From the NCBI GenBank assembly GCA_014695255.1, contig JACJNX010000127.1:1-33349 (forward strand): DNA of 33,349 nucleotides. Direction: 5' to 3'. Under the pieces are notes generated by a model that saw only the letters and a list, made by a program, of their open reading frames with translations, was not told the DNA's origin and did no database searches. Shown one piece after another: positions 1 through 8,853 of the stretch. This stretch comes from Cyanobacteria bacterium FACHB-63. GTDB taxonomy: Bacteria; Cyanobacteriota; Cyanobacteriia; Leptolyngbyales; Leptolyngbyaceae. The number at the start of each line of letters is the position of its first letter. The first letter of the stretch is position 1. The position numbers were made by a program, and so were the translations under genes.

Positions 1-31
1 GCAGTTCTGATATGATGGTAGAAGATTTGTC

Positions 32-103
32 GGATGACTAGCTCAATGGTAGAGCATCGGACTCTTAATCCGCTGGTTCTGGGTTCGAGCCCCAGGTCAT
101 CCA
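32..103 (+). tRNA. tRNA-Lys (anticodon CTT)
   Basis: The 72-nt sequence folds as a tRNA. The acceptor stem pairs GGATGAC with GTCATCC, the D stem pairs GCTC with GAGC, the anticodon loop CTCTTAA gives anticodon CTT, and the T arm pairs CTGGG with CCCAG around TTCGAGC. The discriminator base is A and CCA is not encoded. The 3' part from base 58 is the attL core, so integration has rebuilt an intact tRNA on this side. Confidence 0.95.
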
Positions 104-113
104 TCGGTTCTAG
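58..113 (+). repeat. attL: 56-bp direct repeat with attR
   Basis: This segment is identical over 56 bp to 32833-32888. It covers the last 46 nt of the tRNA-Lys gene (anticodon arm to discriminator) and the following 10 bp. Identity stops sharply at both ends, but weaker similarity continues for about 60 bp downstream of both copies. This is the expected product of tRNA-targeted site-specific integration. Confidence 0.93.
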
Positions 114-240
114 ACTACACGATTCTGGTGTGTGCCATATCTGATCCTAGAGCTAAACCACAACTGAATATTTTCGGTAGGAGGCAATCAGTCTCTATAA
201 CCTTTTAAAGTTCAGCTTTGAAAGATAGGATTTTTATGAG

Positions 241-289
241 AAAAATATTAGTAATCCTATATAGCCCTTATAGGATTACTAATATTTTT
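241..289. terminator. Perfect 21-bp AT-rich hairpin
   Basis: Bases 241-261 and 269-289 are exact reverse complements around a 7-nt loop (TAGCCCT). The stem starts with A5 and ends with T5, then GTTTTAAG follows, so it could terminate transcription in both directions, including read-through from the tRNA. The rest of 114-312 shows no gene. A role as a small mobile repeat cannot be excluded. Confidence 0.5.
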
Positions 290-312
290 GTTTTAAGTAT
301 TTCTACTCATGT

Positions 313-462
313 GTGTCAGTCGTGTCCAGCAAGAGCAAAGAACAGATCTTCGATGAAATCGTAATGTCTCGCCCCTGCGATACTGACGAAGAATATGATG
401 TGATAGTCGAGGCGGCTTATATCGCCTTCCCCGACCAAAAAGTGTTGGTTGATGATTACTGA
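313..462 (+). CDS. Possible 49-residue small protein
   Basis: A GTG-initiated frame of 49 codons ends at TGA 460-462. It encodes an acidic peptide with a helical N-terminal half (SKSKEQIFDEIV) and a C-terminal stretch AFPDQKVLVDDY. No clear Shine-Dalgarno is visible and the family is not recognised. Composition looks protein-like, which is the only support. It lies just inside attL, upstream of a convergent gene. Confidence 0.35.
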   Translation: MSVVSSKSKEQIFDEIVMSRPCDTDEEYDVIVEAAYIAFPDQKVLVDDY

Positions 463-523
463 CTTCTACGATCTCTCTGTTTTGATTCCGAGATACTAAT
501 GGCTTCTAATCTGCCTAGCCATA

Positions 524-1267
524 TTACGGGCAAAGGTGCGTTTTTGCGGCATACATGATTGAGCCACCTACCGCAGAACTTAACAGCTTAATGTCTTGCG
601 ACGAATTAGATTTCATCACGCCATTGAGGTAGAGCCGTAAAGCCATCTCGTCAGAAACTCCCTTGCTTTTGACATCGCAGTAAGTAGTGGCAAGTGAGGA
701 AACCATGTCACGCGATTCGGGTGTGTCTGGGAGTCCAGGCACTTTTTCCTGAACTTCCAAGAACGTGGCATTCAACGCATCAGCATCATAAGATGTCGAG
801 GTTTTCGCCTCTGTTGCCTTCACCTTCTTAGGCGAATTCGGCTCATACCGACTCACATCGCCATTGACCGTCCTTGCAAACGCTTCTGCCCTGCTACGGT
901 CGGTAAAACTGGCGACTTGAATCGATGCCTTGCCACTGTCTTGACGGGTTGCAGCGATCGCATCTTTGCAAAACCGTCTATGAACCTCGTTAAGATTCCC
1001 GCTATCGATAAATACTGCGTACCAGGTTGCACTTGCGTCTGGGGGATCTCCACAGGTTTCCTTTGCAGTTTCATCAAAGCTGGAGCCAGGGCTAGAACCA
1101 CTGGCTTGAGTTGTTGAGGTCGGTGAAGGTGAGGCTACTAAGGCAGGTGGAAGAGAATTGTTTCCATTTTTATGGACTACCAGCGCTGCAATCCCCCAAA
1201 CACCCGCACACACAACTCCTAAGCCAGTCAGGACGATCACACCGATTTTCATGAACCAACCGCACAT
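524..1267 (-). CDS. Membrane-anchored protein with DUF732-like C-terminus
   Basis: This protein of about 247 residues is probably anchored by one N-terminal transmembrane helix (MKIGVIVLTGLG...), followed by a Ser/Thr/Pro-rich linker and two periplasmic segments. The middle segment (WYAVFIDSGN, then ASFTDRSRAEAFA) has the look of a SPOR-like fold. The C-terminal 75 residues, running from FLEVQEKVPGLPD to the final Cys-Pro and containing a second Cys (TTYCDV), resemble DUF732. The ATG at 1267 is preferred because GAGGG lies about 6 nt upstream; a TTG at 1279 is in frame but poorly supported. It stands alone, convergent with 313-462. The molecular function is unknown and the DUF732 match is by eye. 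Confidence 0.7.
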   Translation of the reverse strand: MCGWFMKIGVIVLTGLGVVCAGVWGIAALVVHKNGNNSLPPALVASPSPTSTTQASGSSPGSSFDETAKETCGDPPDASATWYAVFIDSGNLNEVHRRFCKDAIAATRQDSGKASIQVASFTDRSRAEAFARTVNGDVSRYEPNSPKKVKATEAKTSTSYDADALNATFLEVQEKVPGLPDTPESRDMVSSLATTYCDVKSKGVSDEMALRLYLNGVMKSNSSQDIKLLSSAVGGSIMYAAKTHLCP

Positions 1268-1516
1268 CAATACCCTCAAATAGTGATGGCTTTGGCTTGA
1301 CTTGATCGTAAAGTCACCGTGAATCTGCGTGAAAATTAGGTATAAATATTTGACGATTGTGGTTCTTCCATTCGTGGGTTGGTAGTGGTCTAGGCCTGAG
1401 GGTACCCTTCGCTATGATGTCCGCTACTGTTGGGTTTCGTCAACCTGATCCACAGGTCTAGCGTATTACCAGTTGTGCAGTGAGATCAATTTACGTGGCG
1501 CTAGATTTCAAGTCCG

Positions 1517-4483
1517 CTATCCCAGTAATTGATCTAACTCATCTTTGCTAGATTGAGCTAGTAGCCTAATCACACTTGCATCGAATGCTCGCTTGAATTC
1601 TGGATCAGACGCATACCGTTTATAGAGATCTAATTCGCGACGGCGTTCTTTGTTAATCGCTTGCTGAATTAACTGCTCTAGAGCGATGCGGCGGTTTTGC
1701 TCGTCTTGATTGTCAACAACTTGAGCCTGAAAGCTTGGGTTTTGCACAACATGACGGGCAATATTGAGAAACTTGACCCGCTGCTCTTGGGGAGTGGCAT
1801 CCCAGCCGGAGAAGAAACGATCGTTGAAAGTAGAGATGATCTGATCGAGGGGATCTTGTTGGGGTTCGTCGCCGTGATAGCCGCGTGGGTTCGGATTTTG
1901 AGGGTCTAGTTCTGACTCAGACGCATCTAGGGAGATCGAGGTGTTTAGCTTCACTCGCTCTAGTCCGTAGGTTGAGAGATCAACGCTGTTGAGCAGTTCA
2001 TCGAGCTGGTCTTGCTCTGGATTTCTAACGACGAGTTTGGGAATGAGGAACTTCAAGAACCAGTACAGCTTTTCCCAGTGAATGTTGTTGTAGGGCAAGA
2101 TGCAGGCGACCTGCCCATAAACTTTGACAAACTGTTTGGCTTTGATTTTGAAGTCGATTTTGGCTTCTTCCTCTAGCCCTAGCTCTTGGTTGAATCGAGT
2201 GGCAGCCGTATCGATGAGGGGGCTGAGCTGATCGGCATCGGCATTACTGAAGAAGCGATCGTTGAATTGCTCTACTTCACTCCATTCGTAAACGCCCACG
2301 TCATCCAGTGCTTCTTTCAAGTCATGCAGAACATTGACATCACTGGGCTGGCTGAGGGATGTCGCGGTGTAGAACGGGTTGAATGCCTGCTGGATTTCTT
2401 CGACAGTGTTGCAGAAATCGAGGATGAAGGTGTCGGTCTTACCCATTTTGTCGTTGCAGCGGTTCAGTCGAGATAGCGTTTGGACGGCTAAAACCGATTG
2501 CAGCTTTTTATCCACATACATGGTGTGGAGGAGGGGTTCATCGAAGCCAGTTAAAAACTTGTTGGCAACGATCAGAATTTTGTAGTCGTCCCCCTTAAAG
2601 TTGTCGGGGATGTCTTTACTGGGGAAGCCGTTAAGGATGTCTTCGGTATATTCGATGCCGTCTATGGTTTTCTTACCGGAGAAGGCGACGATCGCTTTAA
2701 ACGGCGCGTTCTCTCGCTTCAGAATTTCCCGAATTGCAAAGAAATAGCGAATAGCGGATTCAATACTACGGGTGACGACCATTGCTTTGGCGTGCCCTTT
2801 GAGCTTCTTGGATTTCCAAACCTGCTCGATAAAGTGGCTCACCATGATGTCCGCTTTTGTGGCGATCGTCTCTTTATGTCCCTCCACAAAAGCTCTGAGC
2901 TTCTTTTGGGCTTTAGCGGTATCAAATAGGGGATTGTCTTGGATGGATTTTTGGATCTCGTAATAGCTGCGATAAGTGGTGTAGTTTGCCAGTACATCGA
3001 GGATGAAGCCTTCCTCGATCGCTTGCTTCATCGAATATAGGTGGAACGGGACAAACTTCCCATCGGCGGCTCGCTGTCCAAATTTTTCCAGGGTGGAGCT
3101 TTTTGGGGTTGCGGTAAAGGCGAAGTAGGAAGCATTCTTACCCAGCTTTCGTCCTTCCATCGCCTTGAGGATTTTGTCTTGCAGGTCTTCCGGTTCTTCT
3201 TCGTCGCTGCCTAATGCCATGTTCATTTTGTCGGCAGCTTGCCCGCTTTGAGAAGAATGGGCTTCATCAATGATGATGGCGAAGTTGCGATCGCTTAAGT
3301 CTTCTACCCCGTCCACGATGAAGGGGAATTTCTGGATGGTGGTGGTGATGATCCGTTTGCCCGTCTCCAGCGCGGTTTTGAGTTCTGAGGAACTGGTCGC
3401 GGTGGCGATGATGTTCTTCATCTCCGAGAAGTTTTTGATGGTGTCGCGGATCTGTTTGTCGAGAACGCGGCGATCAGTGACGACGACGACCGAATCGAAC
3501 AGTGGCAGGTCTGAGCCAGGGGTATACAGTTCGATCAGTTGGTAAGCAGTCCAGGTGATGGAGTTGGATTTGCCCGATCCGGCAGAGTGTTGAATCAAGT
3601 AGGTTTGCCCCACGCCGTTGGTTTTGGCATGGGTGAGCAGTTGGCGCACCACATCAAGCTGGTGATAGCGGGGGAAGTAAAGGGATTTTTGCGGGAGGGG
3701 GGTGCGGGCATCGCCGGGAATGATGGCGAAGTGTTCGATGATATTGGTGAGGCTTTGGCGGGTGAGCAGTTCTTCCCACAGGTAAGCGGATTTGTGTCCG
3801 TTAGGGTTGGGAGGGTTGCCTTTGCCGAAGTTGTCGCCTTTGTTGAGGGGAAGGAAGTAGGTGCTGACGCGATCGAGCTTGGTGGTCATCCAAACTTCAT
3901 CGGCATCGACTGCCAGGTGAACGATGCAGCGAGCAAACTGAAACAGCGGCTCTCGCGGGTCGCGATCGTTTTTGTATTGCTTCTTGGCGTGGTAGACGGT
4001 CTGATTTGTCCAGGGGTTCTTTAGCTCCAGCGTGGTGATCGCGATGCCATTGAGGAATAGCACGATGTCGATGGAAAGCCCTGGATCGCTCTCGGAGTAA
4101 TGCACCTGACGGGTGATAGAGAAGATGTTTTTCTCGAAGTTCTCTAGGATGTTCGGGTTGGCATTGTTGTAAGGCAGGCTGTAGAGCAAGGTGAGGTGGG
4201 CATCGTCGATCGAGAGTCCTTTTTTTAGGACAGAAAGGATGCCGTCTTTTTTGAGTTTGCGATCGAGCCGTTCTAGGATGAGGCGTTGCCAGTTGGGGCG
4301 ATCTTTGAGTTTGTCGAGTTCTTCGGGCTGGGTGGTTTCCAGGAAGTGCCAAAATTTGGTGCGATCGAGGGCAAATTCGCGGTCAAAGTCTGCGGGGTTG
4401 CCTGTTTCGTAGCGGGAACGCTCGACCAACGATCGCTCGATGCAGGTTTCTAATGCTTGTTCATTGGTTTGACTGACTGGCAT
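1517..4483 (-). CDS. hsdR: Type I restriction enzyme, R (translocase/nuclease) subunit
   Basis: At 988 residues this is normal for HsdR. The N-terminal nuclease has the PD-(D/E)xK pattern with D139 and E153-L-K155 (TLELKNP). The SF2 motor follows, with Walker A HSAGSGKS near residue 300, DEAH box IIIDEAHSS near 405 and the SAT-like motif FTATPKSS. The C-terminal helical region runs to the end. HsdR joins two HsdM and one HsdS to cleave unmethylated foreign DNA after translocation. The ATG at 4483 has GGGGGAT about 6 nt upstream. It is last in the minus-strand operon hsdM-hsdS-(mntA-hepT)-hsdR. No frame damage is visible. A diverged relic of another hsdR start lies at 5142-5198. Confidence 0.95.
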   Translation of the reverse strand: MPVSQTNEQALETCIERSLVERSRYETGNPADFDREFALDRTKFWHFLETTQPEELDKLKDRPNWQRLILERLDRKLKKDGILSVLKKGLSIDDAHLTLLYSLPYNNANPNILENFEKNIFSITRQVHYSESDPGLSIDIVLFLNGIAITTLELKNPWTNQTVYHAKKQYKNDRDPREPLFQFARCIVHLAVDADEVWMTTKLDRVSTYFLPLNKGDNFGKGNPPNPNGHKSAYLWEELLTRQSLTNIIEHFAIIPGDARTPLPQKSLYFPRYHQLDVVRQLLTHAKTNGVGQTYLIQHSAGSGKSNSITWTAYQLIELYTPGSDLPLFDSVVVVTDRRVLDKQIRDTIKNFSEMKNIIATATSSSELKTALETGKRIITTTIQKFPFIVDGVEDLSDRNFAIIIDEAHSSQSGQAADKMNMALGSDEEEPEDLQDKILKAMEGRKLGKNASYFAFTATPKSSTLEKFGQRAADGKFVPFHLYSMKQAIEEGFILDVLANYTTYRSYYEIQKSIQDNPLFDTAKAQKKLRAFVEGHKETIATKADIMVSHFIEQVWKSKKLKGHAKAMVVTRSIESAIRYFFAIREILKRENAPFKAIVAFSGKKTIDGIEYTEDILNGFPSKDIPDNFKGDDYKILIVANKFLTGFDEPLLHTMYVDKKLQSVLAVQTLSRLNRCNDKMGKTDTFILDFCNTVEEIQQAFNPFYTATSLSQPSDVNVLHDLKEALDDVGVYEWSEVEQFNDRFFSNADADQLSPLIDTAATRFNQELGLEEEAKIDFKIKAKQFVKVYGQVACILPYNNIHWEKLYWFLKFLIPKLVVRNPEQDQLDELLNSVDLSTYGLERVKLNTSISLDASESELDPQNPNPRGYHGDEPQQDPLDQIISTFNDRFFSGWDATPQEQRVKFLNIARHVVQNPSFQAQVVDNQDEQNRRIALEQLIQQAINKERRRELDLYKRYASDPEFKRAFDASVIRLLAQSSKDELDQLLG

Positions 4484-4504
4484 TGGTTTATCCCCCAGGT
4501 TGGC

Positions 4505-4841
4505 TCAAAGATCAGCTTTCATAATGGCGATGCAATCCCTGAGTTCATTCAGTTTAGTTTGGGCAATATCCCAGATGATTTCGTCATCGATCTCAAAATA
4601 GGTGTGGGCAAGGATGTCTCGGAGTCCAGCGATTTTTCGCCATTCGATTTGGGGATAGCGATCTCGCAGTTCGGTGGGGATATTTTTGACGGCTTCGCCA
4701 GTCACTTGTAGGTTGTGGACTACAGCATTGAAGGTGCGTTCATCCGTAACAAAGGCTTCTCGCGTCATGTTGGTGGTGTAGTTCGATTTTGGCGATGCTG
4801 GTGAGAATGTCATCTAGGTAGAGGGCAAGGTTACGTGACAT
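4505..4841 (-). pseudogene. hepT: HEPN toxin HepT, frameshifted
   Basis: Two frames together give a HepT-type HEPN RNase. From ATG 4841 the first frame reads MSRNLALYLDDILTSIAKIE and soon meets a stop. The next frame resumes at YTTNMTREAFVTDERTF and continues to 4505, including the catalytic RX4HXY motif as RDILAHTY. One extra base (or two missing) near 4770-4785 separates the halves. An in-frame ATG within the second frame (4813) could make a protein lacking the true first helix, so residual product is possible. The gene overlaps the ancestral end of mntA, as is usual for MntA/HepT pairs. In intact pairs HepT cuts RNA and MntA silences it by modifying the Tyr of RX4HXY. Here activity is doubtful. 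Confidence 0.75.
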
Positions 4842-5128
4842 CGATCGCTTCCTCTAAGACGGATGCAGCAATTTGCGGTTTGAGCGATCGCCAGATCAAC
4901 AGGTTTGCCGAACAGATCTTCTAGAAAAAACTTCAGATCCATATAGCGATCGAAGGTGGCTGTGCCTTCAAATTCCACCAAAAAATCAAGGTCGCTGGCT
5001 TCGGTGGCTTCATCACGAGCAACGGAACCAAAGAGCGCAAGGGACTGTACGCCAAAACTGCGAATCGTATCGAGGCGATCACGCAGTTGGGCAAGAACGG
5101 CTTGGCGATAGACAGCTTGGGTACTCAT
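4814..5128 (-). CDS. mntA: MNT antitoxin (minimal nucleotidyltransferase), altered C-terminus
   Basis: About 104 residues from ATG 5128 carry the nucleotidyltransferase signature GSVARDEATEASDLD (GSX10DXD) and the MntA-like stretch FFLEDLFGKPVDLAIA. In the characterised system MntA AMPylates HepT to block toxicity. The normal C-terminal ending (VLEEAIDVT then TAA at 4833-4831) is present one frame away, so a single-base frameshift near 4862 has swapped the last residues for an unrelated tail ending at 4814. The catalytic core is intact; the tail may matter for HepT binding. A longer frame to 5158 lacks support. GGGA lies upstream of the chosen start. Confidence 0.78.
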   Translation of the reverse strand: MSTQAVYRQAVLAQLRDRLDTIRSFGVQSLALFGSVARDEATEASDLDFLVEFEGTATFDRYMDLKFFLEDLFGKPVDLAIAQTANCCIRLRGSDRCHVTLPST

Positions 5129-5141
5129 GATGAAGATTTCC

Positions 5142-5198
5142 CTACAACGATCGTTCAATGCAGTTTTCGAGCGCTTGCTCGTTGGTTTGACGGACCAT
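5142..5198 (-). pseudogene. 18-codon relic of an hsdR start
   Basis: Directly after hsdS an ATG (5198) opens MVRQTNEQALENCIERSL and then TAG (5144-5142). This matches the first residues of the intact hsdR at 4483 (MPVSQTNEQALETCIERSL) at the protein level but differs at many third codon positions. The two copies are therefore diverged alleles, not a recent duplication. Both contain CGATCGTTG at the point where the relic stops. It marks where a cassette carrying mntA-hepT and a different hsdR joined the operon. Confidence 0.8.
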
Positions 5199-5207
5199 AA
5201 AGTTGTC

Positions 5208-6512
5208 TCAAACTTTTAGTTTTCCCGTGACCGCATTAGATATAAAAACTGTTTTTAACTCCATCAATTTTCTAATCTCACTATTAATAGAATTTTCTAC
5301 TATTTTGAATTCATATTGAATTTCTGATATCCAACTCCTAATCTCTTCTTGTTCTTCTTCAGGTGGACAAATACAAGAGATATCGTAAAAAGCATCAGTG
5401 TACAAACGATAGAATCCAACTACAATTCCTTTGACTCTTTTATTAAATTCCAAAATATAGTGAGAGGTTTTAAAGAGCTGTTCAAAATACTCAGGAATCA
5501 TTTTGGAGTAGCGAATTCTAAACACTGAATAATCAGGACTGATTAAGCCATCGCAAGGCGCTACAGAGAAGACTCCTAAATGAGCCTTCAAGCGATTTAG
5601 AACGAGATCGCCTTTTCTACAGAGCTTTGCACCTTCATAAGATTCAGATTGAAGAGTTTTTTCAGTTAACTCATCACTTGGAATCAATCCAAATTTCTGG
5701 CTCATTGAGAGATGAACTTCAGAGCCATCTGTAGAGCGCTCATTCTGCTCACGAAATAAGTAGCGATTCCTTACTACCGACCAATGAGCAGGAATATTAC
5801 CAATCCACTCAATACCACTATCCCGCATTTGAACCTTGCGATTTAGCCCTTTGGTGACAGCTCGATCGATAAGAATAGCCTTTTGTTCTTGTAGAAGTTC
5901 AATGAGGCGTTGTTTTTGAGCGATCGCTTGATCAATCTCAGAGGTTTTGCGATCGAGGAAATCAACGATTCTCTCCTGCTCCTCAACTGGAGGTACAGGA
6001 AAAGCAAAGTTTACAAAGCTGTTCTGATACAAGTGATTGATAGTTGAGCCATTACTAATGAATTGAAAAAAAGCATAAAAAACATCAGAATTCAAAACCC
6101 AATACATAAAGCGACCTATATATTCACTCCTAATAGGTCGTGTAACAAATATGCCACTATTTAATGTTGCTTTGGCAGGCAACTCATTGATGTGTGCAAC
6201 TTTTCCAATAGTTCCATCTTTTGTTATTAGAACATCGTCTTCTTGAAGCTGAATGTTCGGATCTAGGTTATATCTTTTGAACGTGACACGGTAACATTTG
6301 TCCCAATCTATCTTTCCGTTCTTGAAGTCTGTTCCTGTTACACAAGGAAACCCTTCATCAACGAACTCATGGCTTCTTAGGTTCTGCCACCCAATACGAG
6401 CTTTTACATAAGTCGAGTATTTTATCTTGACGACATTCCAATGAGCAGGTATTTTTTCTAGCCATGGAAGATTACAAGTCTGATATTTCTTATATTGTGG
6501 GAGAGTCAGCAT
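5208..6512 (-). CDS. hsdS: Type I restriction-modification specificity subunit
   Basis: About 434 residues with the usual duplicated layout: target-recognition domain 1 starting after LPWLEKIPAHWNVV, a central conserved helical spacer (IVDFLDRKTSEIDQAIAQK), target-recognition domain 2 after IEWIGNIPAHWSVV, and a C-terminal spacer (EEEQEEIRSWI...). It sets the bipartite DNA target for HsdM and HsdR. The ATG at 6512 is chosen because it begins 1 nt beyond the hsdM stop (6514); the longer frame to 6530 would overlap hsdM. The target cannot be predicted from sequence alone. The gene is AT-richer than hsdM and hsdR, as is common for swapped specificity genes. Confidence 0.93.
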   Translation of the reverse strand: MLTLPQYKKYQTCNLPWLEKIPAHWNVVKIKYSTYVKARIGWQNLRSHEFVDEGFPCVTGTDFKNGKIDWDKCYRVTFKRYNLDPNIQLQEDDVLITKDGTIGKVAHINELPAKATLNSGIFVTRPIRSEYIGRFMYWVLNSDVFYAFFQFISNGSTINHLYQNSFVNFAFPVPPVEEQERIVDFLDRKTSEIDQAIAQKQRLIELLQEQKAILIDRAVTKGLNRKVQMRDSGIEWIGNIPAHWSVVRNRYLFREQNERSTDGSEVHLSMSQKFGLIPSDELTEKTLQSESYEGAKLCRKGDLVLNRLKAHLGVFSVAPCDGLISPDYSVFRIRYSKMIPEYFEQLFKTSHYILEFNKRVKGIVVGFYRLYTDAFYDISCICPPEEEQEEIRSWISEIQYEFKIVENSINSEIRKLMELKTVFISNAVTGKLKV

Positions 6513-6513
6513 C

Positions 6514-8853
6514 CTACTTAACCTCCCCAAAATTCACTAACCGCTTCAATAGTCCCTCAGTTTCCTGCTCTAGCTGCAAAATCTCTGCCGTTACCTCTTC
6601 CAGTGATCTCAATGGCTTGTGCTGATAGAAATACTTGTTGAAGCTGATTTCATAACCAATCTGGGTTTTGTCTAGAGCAATCCAAGCATCCTCCACATGA
6701 GGACGCACCTCCCGCACAAAATAAGCGTGGATCTCATCCTTCAACGGCACATTCTCCGTATCCCGTAGCTCACTATCCGGCTCATACTCCACCCATTGCC
6801 CCGGCTTGCTCCCCTGCCAGTAGCCAAAATCCGATAGATATTCCTCACAGGTATCCAACTCCCCCAACAGATCCGTCAGCGCCTCATCCTTCAGCTTGTG
6901 AACCTTCTTGATCACCTTCGCCGCCGCTTCATCGCGCCAACTCACCGCATTCAAAAGCTGATTCTTCTCCCCTACTGGCAGCTTAATTCCCAGCTTCTTC
7001 AGAGCCGCTTCAACCTTCACCGAAAACTCGTTATAGTCCATCCACAGGTCTTGCCCAACCTCAGCCATTAGCCTTTTGCCCACATCGAGCAAATCCTGTT
7101 GCTTTTCCCAAGTCTTCACCGAAAACAGCGCATCCTGCTGCTTCTTGTTGAGTTCAATCTCTTCCTGTTCTAGATAATTCGAGAGCGCGCTCTTATGGTC
7201 TGCCAATTCCGAGTAAATGAGATTGCCCCATTTCCCATACGCCCACTCCATCACCTCTCGCAACCCAGACACAAACCGTAGCGCCGCCAGCCGCTTCTCC
7301 GTAAACTGAGCTGCCAACCGCAACGGGCGCTCGATCGTCACCTTGTAATAGCCAAAATCGCGATTCTCAAACACCTTAGAAATGCCCTGGTTCGGCATCT
7401 CCAGATAAAGGTGAGTAATCTTCTCGATATGCTCTGACGAAAACTCACAGTTCTTCGCCCCCAGATTCTTCCGTAGCTTCTGGTAAAGTTCCGACGCATC
7501 AATCAATTGCACCTTCCCGCTTCGGTGCGGTGCCTTACGATTCGACAGAATCCAGATATAGGTTGTAATGCCCGTGTTGTAAAACATATTGTTCGGCAAC
7601 TGAACGATCGCCTCAAGCCAATCATTCTCGATGATGTAGCGACGGATATTGCTCTCACCGCTGCCAGCGTCCCCGGTAAACAGCGAGGAACCATTGTGAA
7701 CTGAAGCAATCCGGCTCCCCAACGGGCTATCCTTTGTGGACTTCATCTTGCTGACCATATCCATCAGGAACAGCAATTGCCCATCCGACGATCGCGGTGT
7801 TGCCGGAACCGTCTCTTCAACCCCCTTAAAATTCTTTAGCGTCACCTGGAAGCGAGAATCTAATACCTCCTTCCCATCCAGAATGAACTTCTGCTCAGAC
7901 TTATAAGACTTCCCATAAGGCGGGTTCGACAGCATGAAGTCAAACTTCATCTCGGCAAACTCATTCGTAGACAGGGTAGAGCCAAACTTAATGTTCTCCG
8001 GGTCATTACCCTTGATCATCATGTCCGATTGACAGATCGCGTAGGTTTCCCCGTTCACCTCTTTCCCATACAAGTAAACTGCTGCACTCGAACTGATCTC
8101 ACCCTTTGGATCAGTAATAAAATTCTGAGATTCTGTCAGCATTCCACCTGACCCGCAAGCCCCGTCATAGACTGTTATCACTGGCGGCAACTGATTCTTC
8201 ACCGGAATAAATAGCACATGGGTCATCAGATTGATCACTTCACGGGGAGTAAAGTGTTCCCCCGCCTCTTCGTTATTTTCCTCATTAAACTTGCGAATCA
8301 ACTCTTCAAAGACATATCCCATGCCCAGATTGCTTAAACCGAGCAACTTTCGCCCATCTGGATCTGTAGTGTCATGAGGGCTGAGATTGATATAGGGAGA
8401 GGTAAACTTCTCCAGCACATCCAACAAGACGTCCGCCGCCACCATCTTGCGAATCTGGCTTCTCAAATCAAACTTCTGGATAATCTCCTTTACGTTGTCA
8501 CTAAACCCATCTATGTAAGCTTTGAAATTCTCTTCCAGAATCTGGCGATTTTTTGTTGCTGTCTTCACCAACTTCTTCAGCGTCCAGTCCGAGATGTTGT
8601 AAAAGACATATCCCGAAGCTTCTGTAAGGGAAAACAATTCGCCAAAATCTGTAACTCCGACTTCATTCTTTTGAAATAGATACTCCTCCATCACAGCGTC
8701 TTTCGTCTCCTCCAAAAGGCAATCCAACCGCCGCAACACAAACATGGGCAGGATTACATCCCGGTACTTGCCCCGCACATAAACATCTCTCAGGCAATCG
8801 TCGGCGATCGACCAAATGAACGAAACGATCTTATTCTGTAAAGCTGTATCCAT
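6514..8853 (-). CDS. hsdM: Type I N6-adenine DNA methyltransferase subunit
   Basis: This 779-residue protein has an HsdM N-terminal helical domain, the FTPREV element at about 201, SAM motif I DGACGSGGML near 230-239 and catalytic motif IV NPPY near 310-313. These are all intact. A long C-terminal extension of roughly 250 residues (KKQQDALFSVKTWEKQ onward) makes it larger than the approximately 500-residue classical HsdM; longer forms are known in this family. It methylates adenine in the HsdS-defined site and is needed for restriction as well. It is first in the operon, with its promoter in 8854-9176. Confidence 0.95.
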   Translation of the reverse strand: MDTALQNKIVSFIWSIADDCLRDVYVRGKYRDVILPMFVLRRLDCLLEETKDAVMEEYLFQKNEVGVTDFGELFSLTEASGYVFYNISDWTLKKLVKTATKNRQILEENFKAYIDGFSDNVKEIIQKFDLRSQIRKMVAADVLLDVLEKFTSPYINLSPHDTTDPDGRKLLGLSNLGMGYVFEELIRKFNEENNEEAGEHFTPREVINLMTHVLFIPVKNQLPPVITVYDGACGSGGMLTESQNFITDPKGEISSSAAVYLYGKEVNGETYAICQSDMMIKGNDPENIKFGSTLSTNEFAEMKFDFMLSNPPYGKSYKSEQKFILDGKEVLDSRFQVTLKNFKGVEETVPATPRSSDGQLLFLMDMVSKMKSTKDSPLGSRIASVHNGSSLFTGDAGSGESNIRRYIIENDWLEAIVQLPNNMFYNTGITTYIWILSNRKAPHRSGKVQLIDASELYQKLRKNLGAKNCEFSSEHIEKITHLYLEMPNQGISKVFENRDFGYYKVTIERPLRLAAQFTEKRLAALRFVSGLREVMEWAYGKWGNLIYSELADHKSALSNYLEQEEIELNKKQQDALFSVKTWEKQQDLLDVGKRLMAEVGQDLWMDYNEFSVKVEAALKKLGIKLPVGEKNQLLNAVSWRDEAAAKVIKKVHKLKDEALTDLLGELDTCEEYLSDFGYWQGSKPGQWVEYEPDSELRDTENVPLKDEIHAYFVREVRPHVEDAWIALDKTQIGYEISFNKYFYQHKPLRSLEEVTAEILQLEQETEGLLKRLVNFGEVK

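Noticed and set aside
3539-4024. 161-codon plus-strand frame inside hsdR
   Set aside because: It is fully antisense to the well-supported hsdR motor region; its composition reflects the opposite strand's codons.
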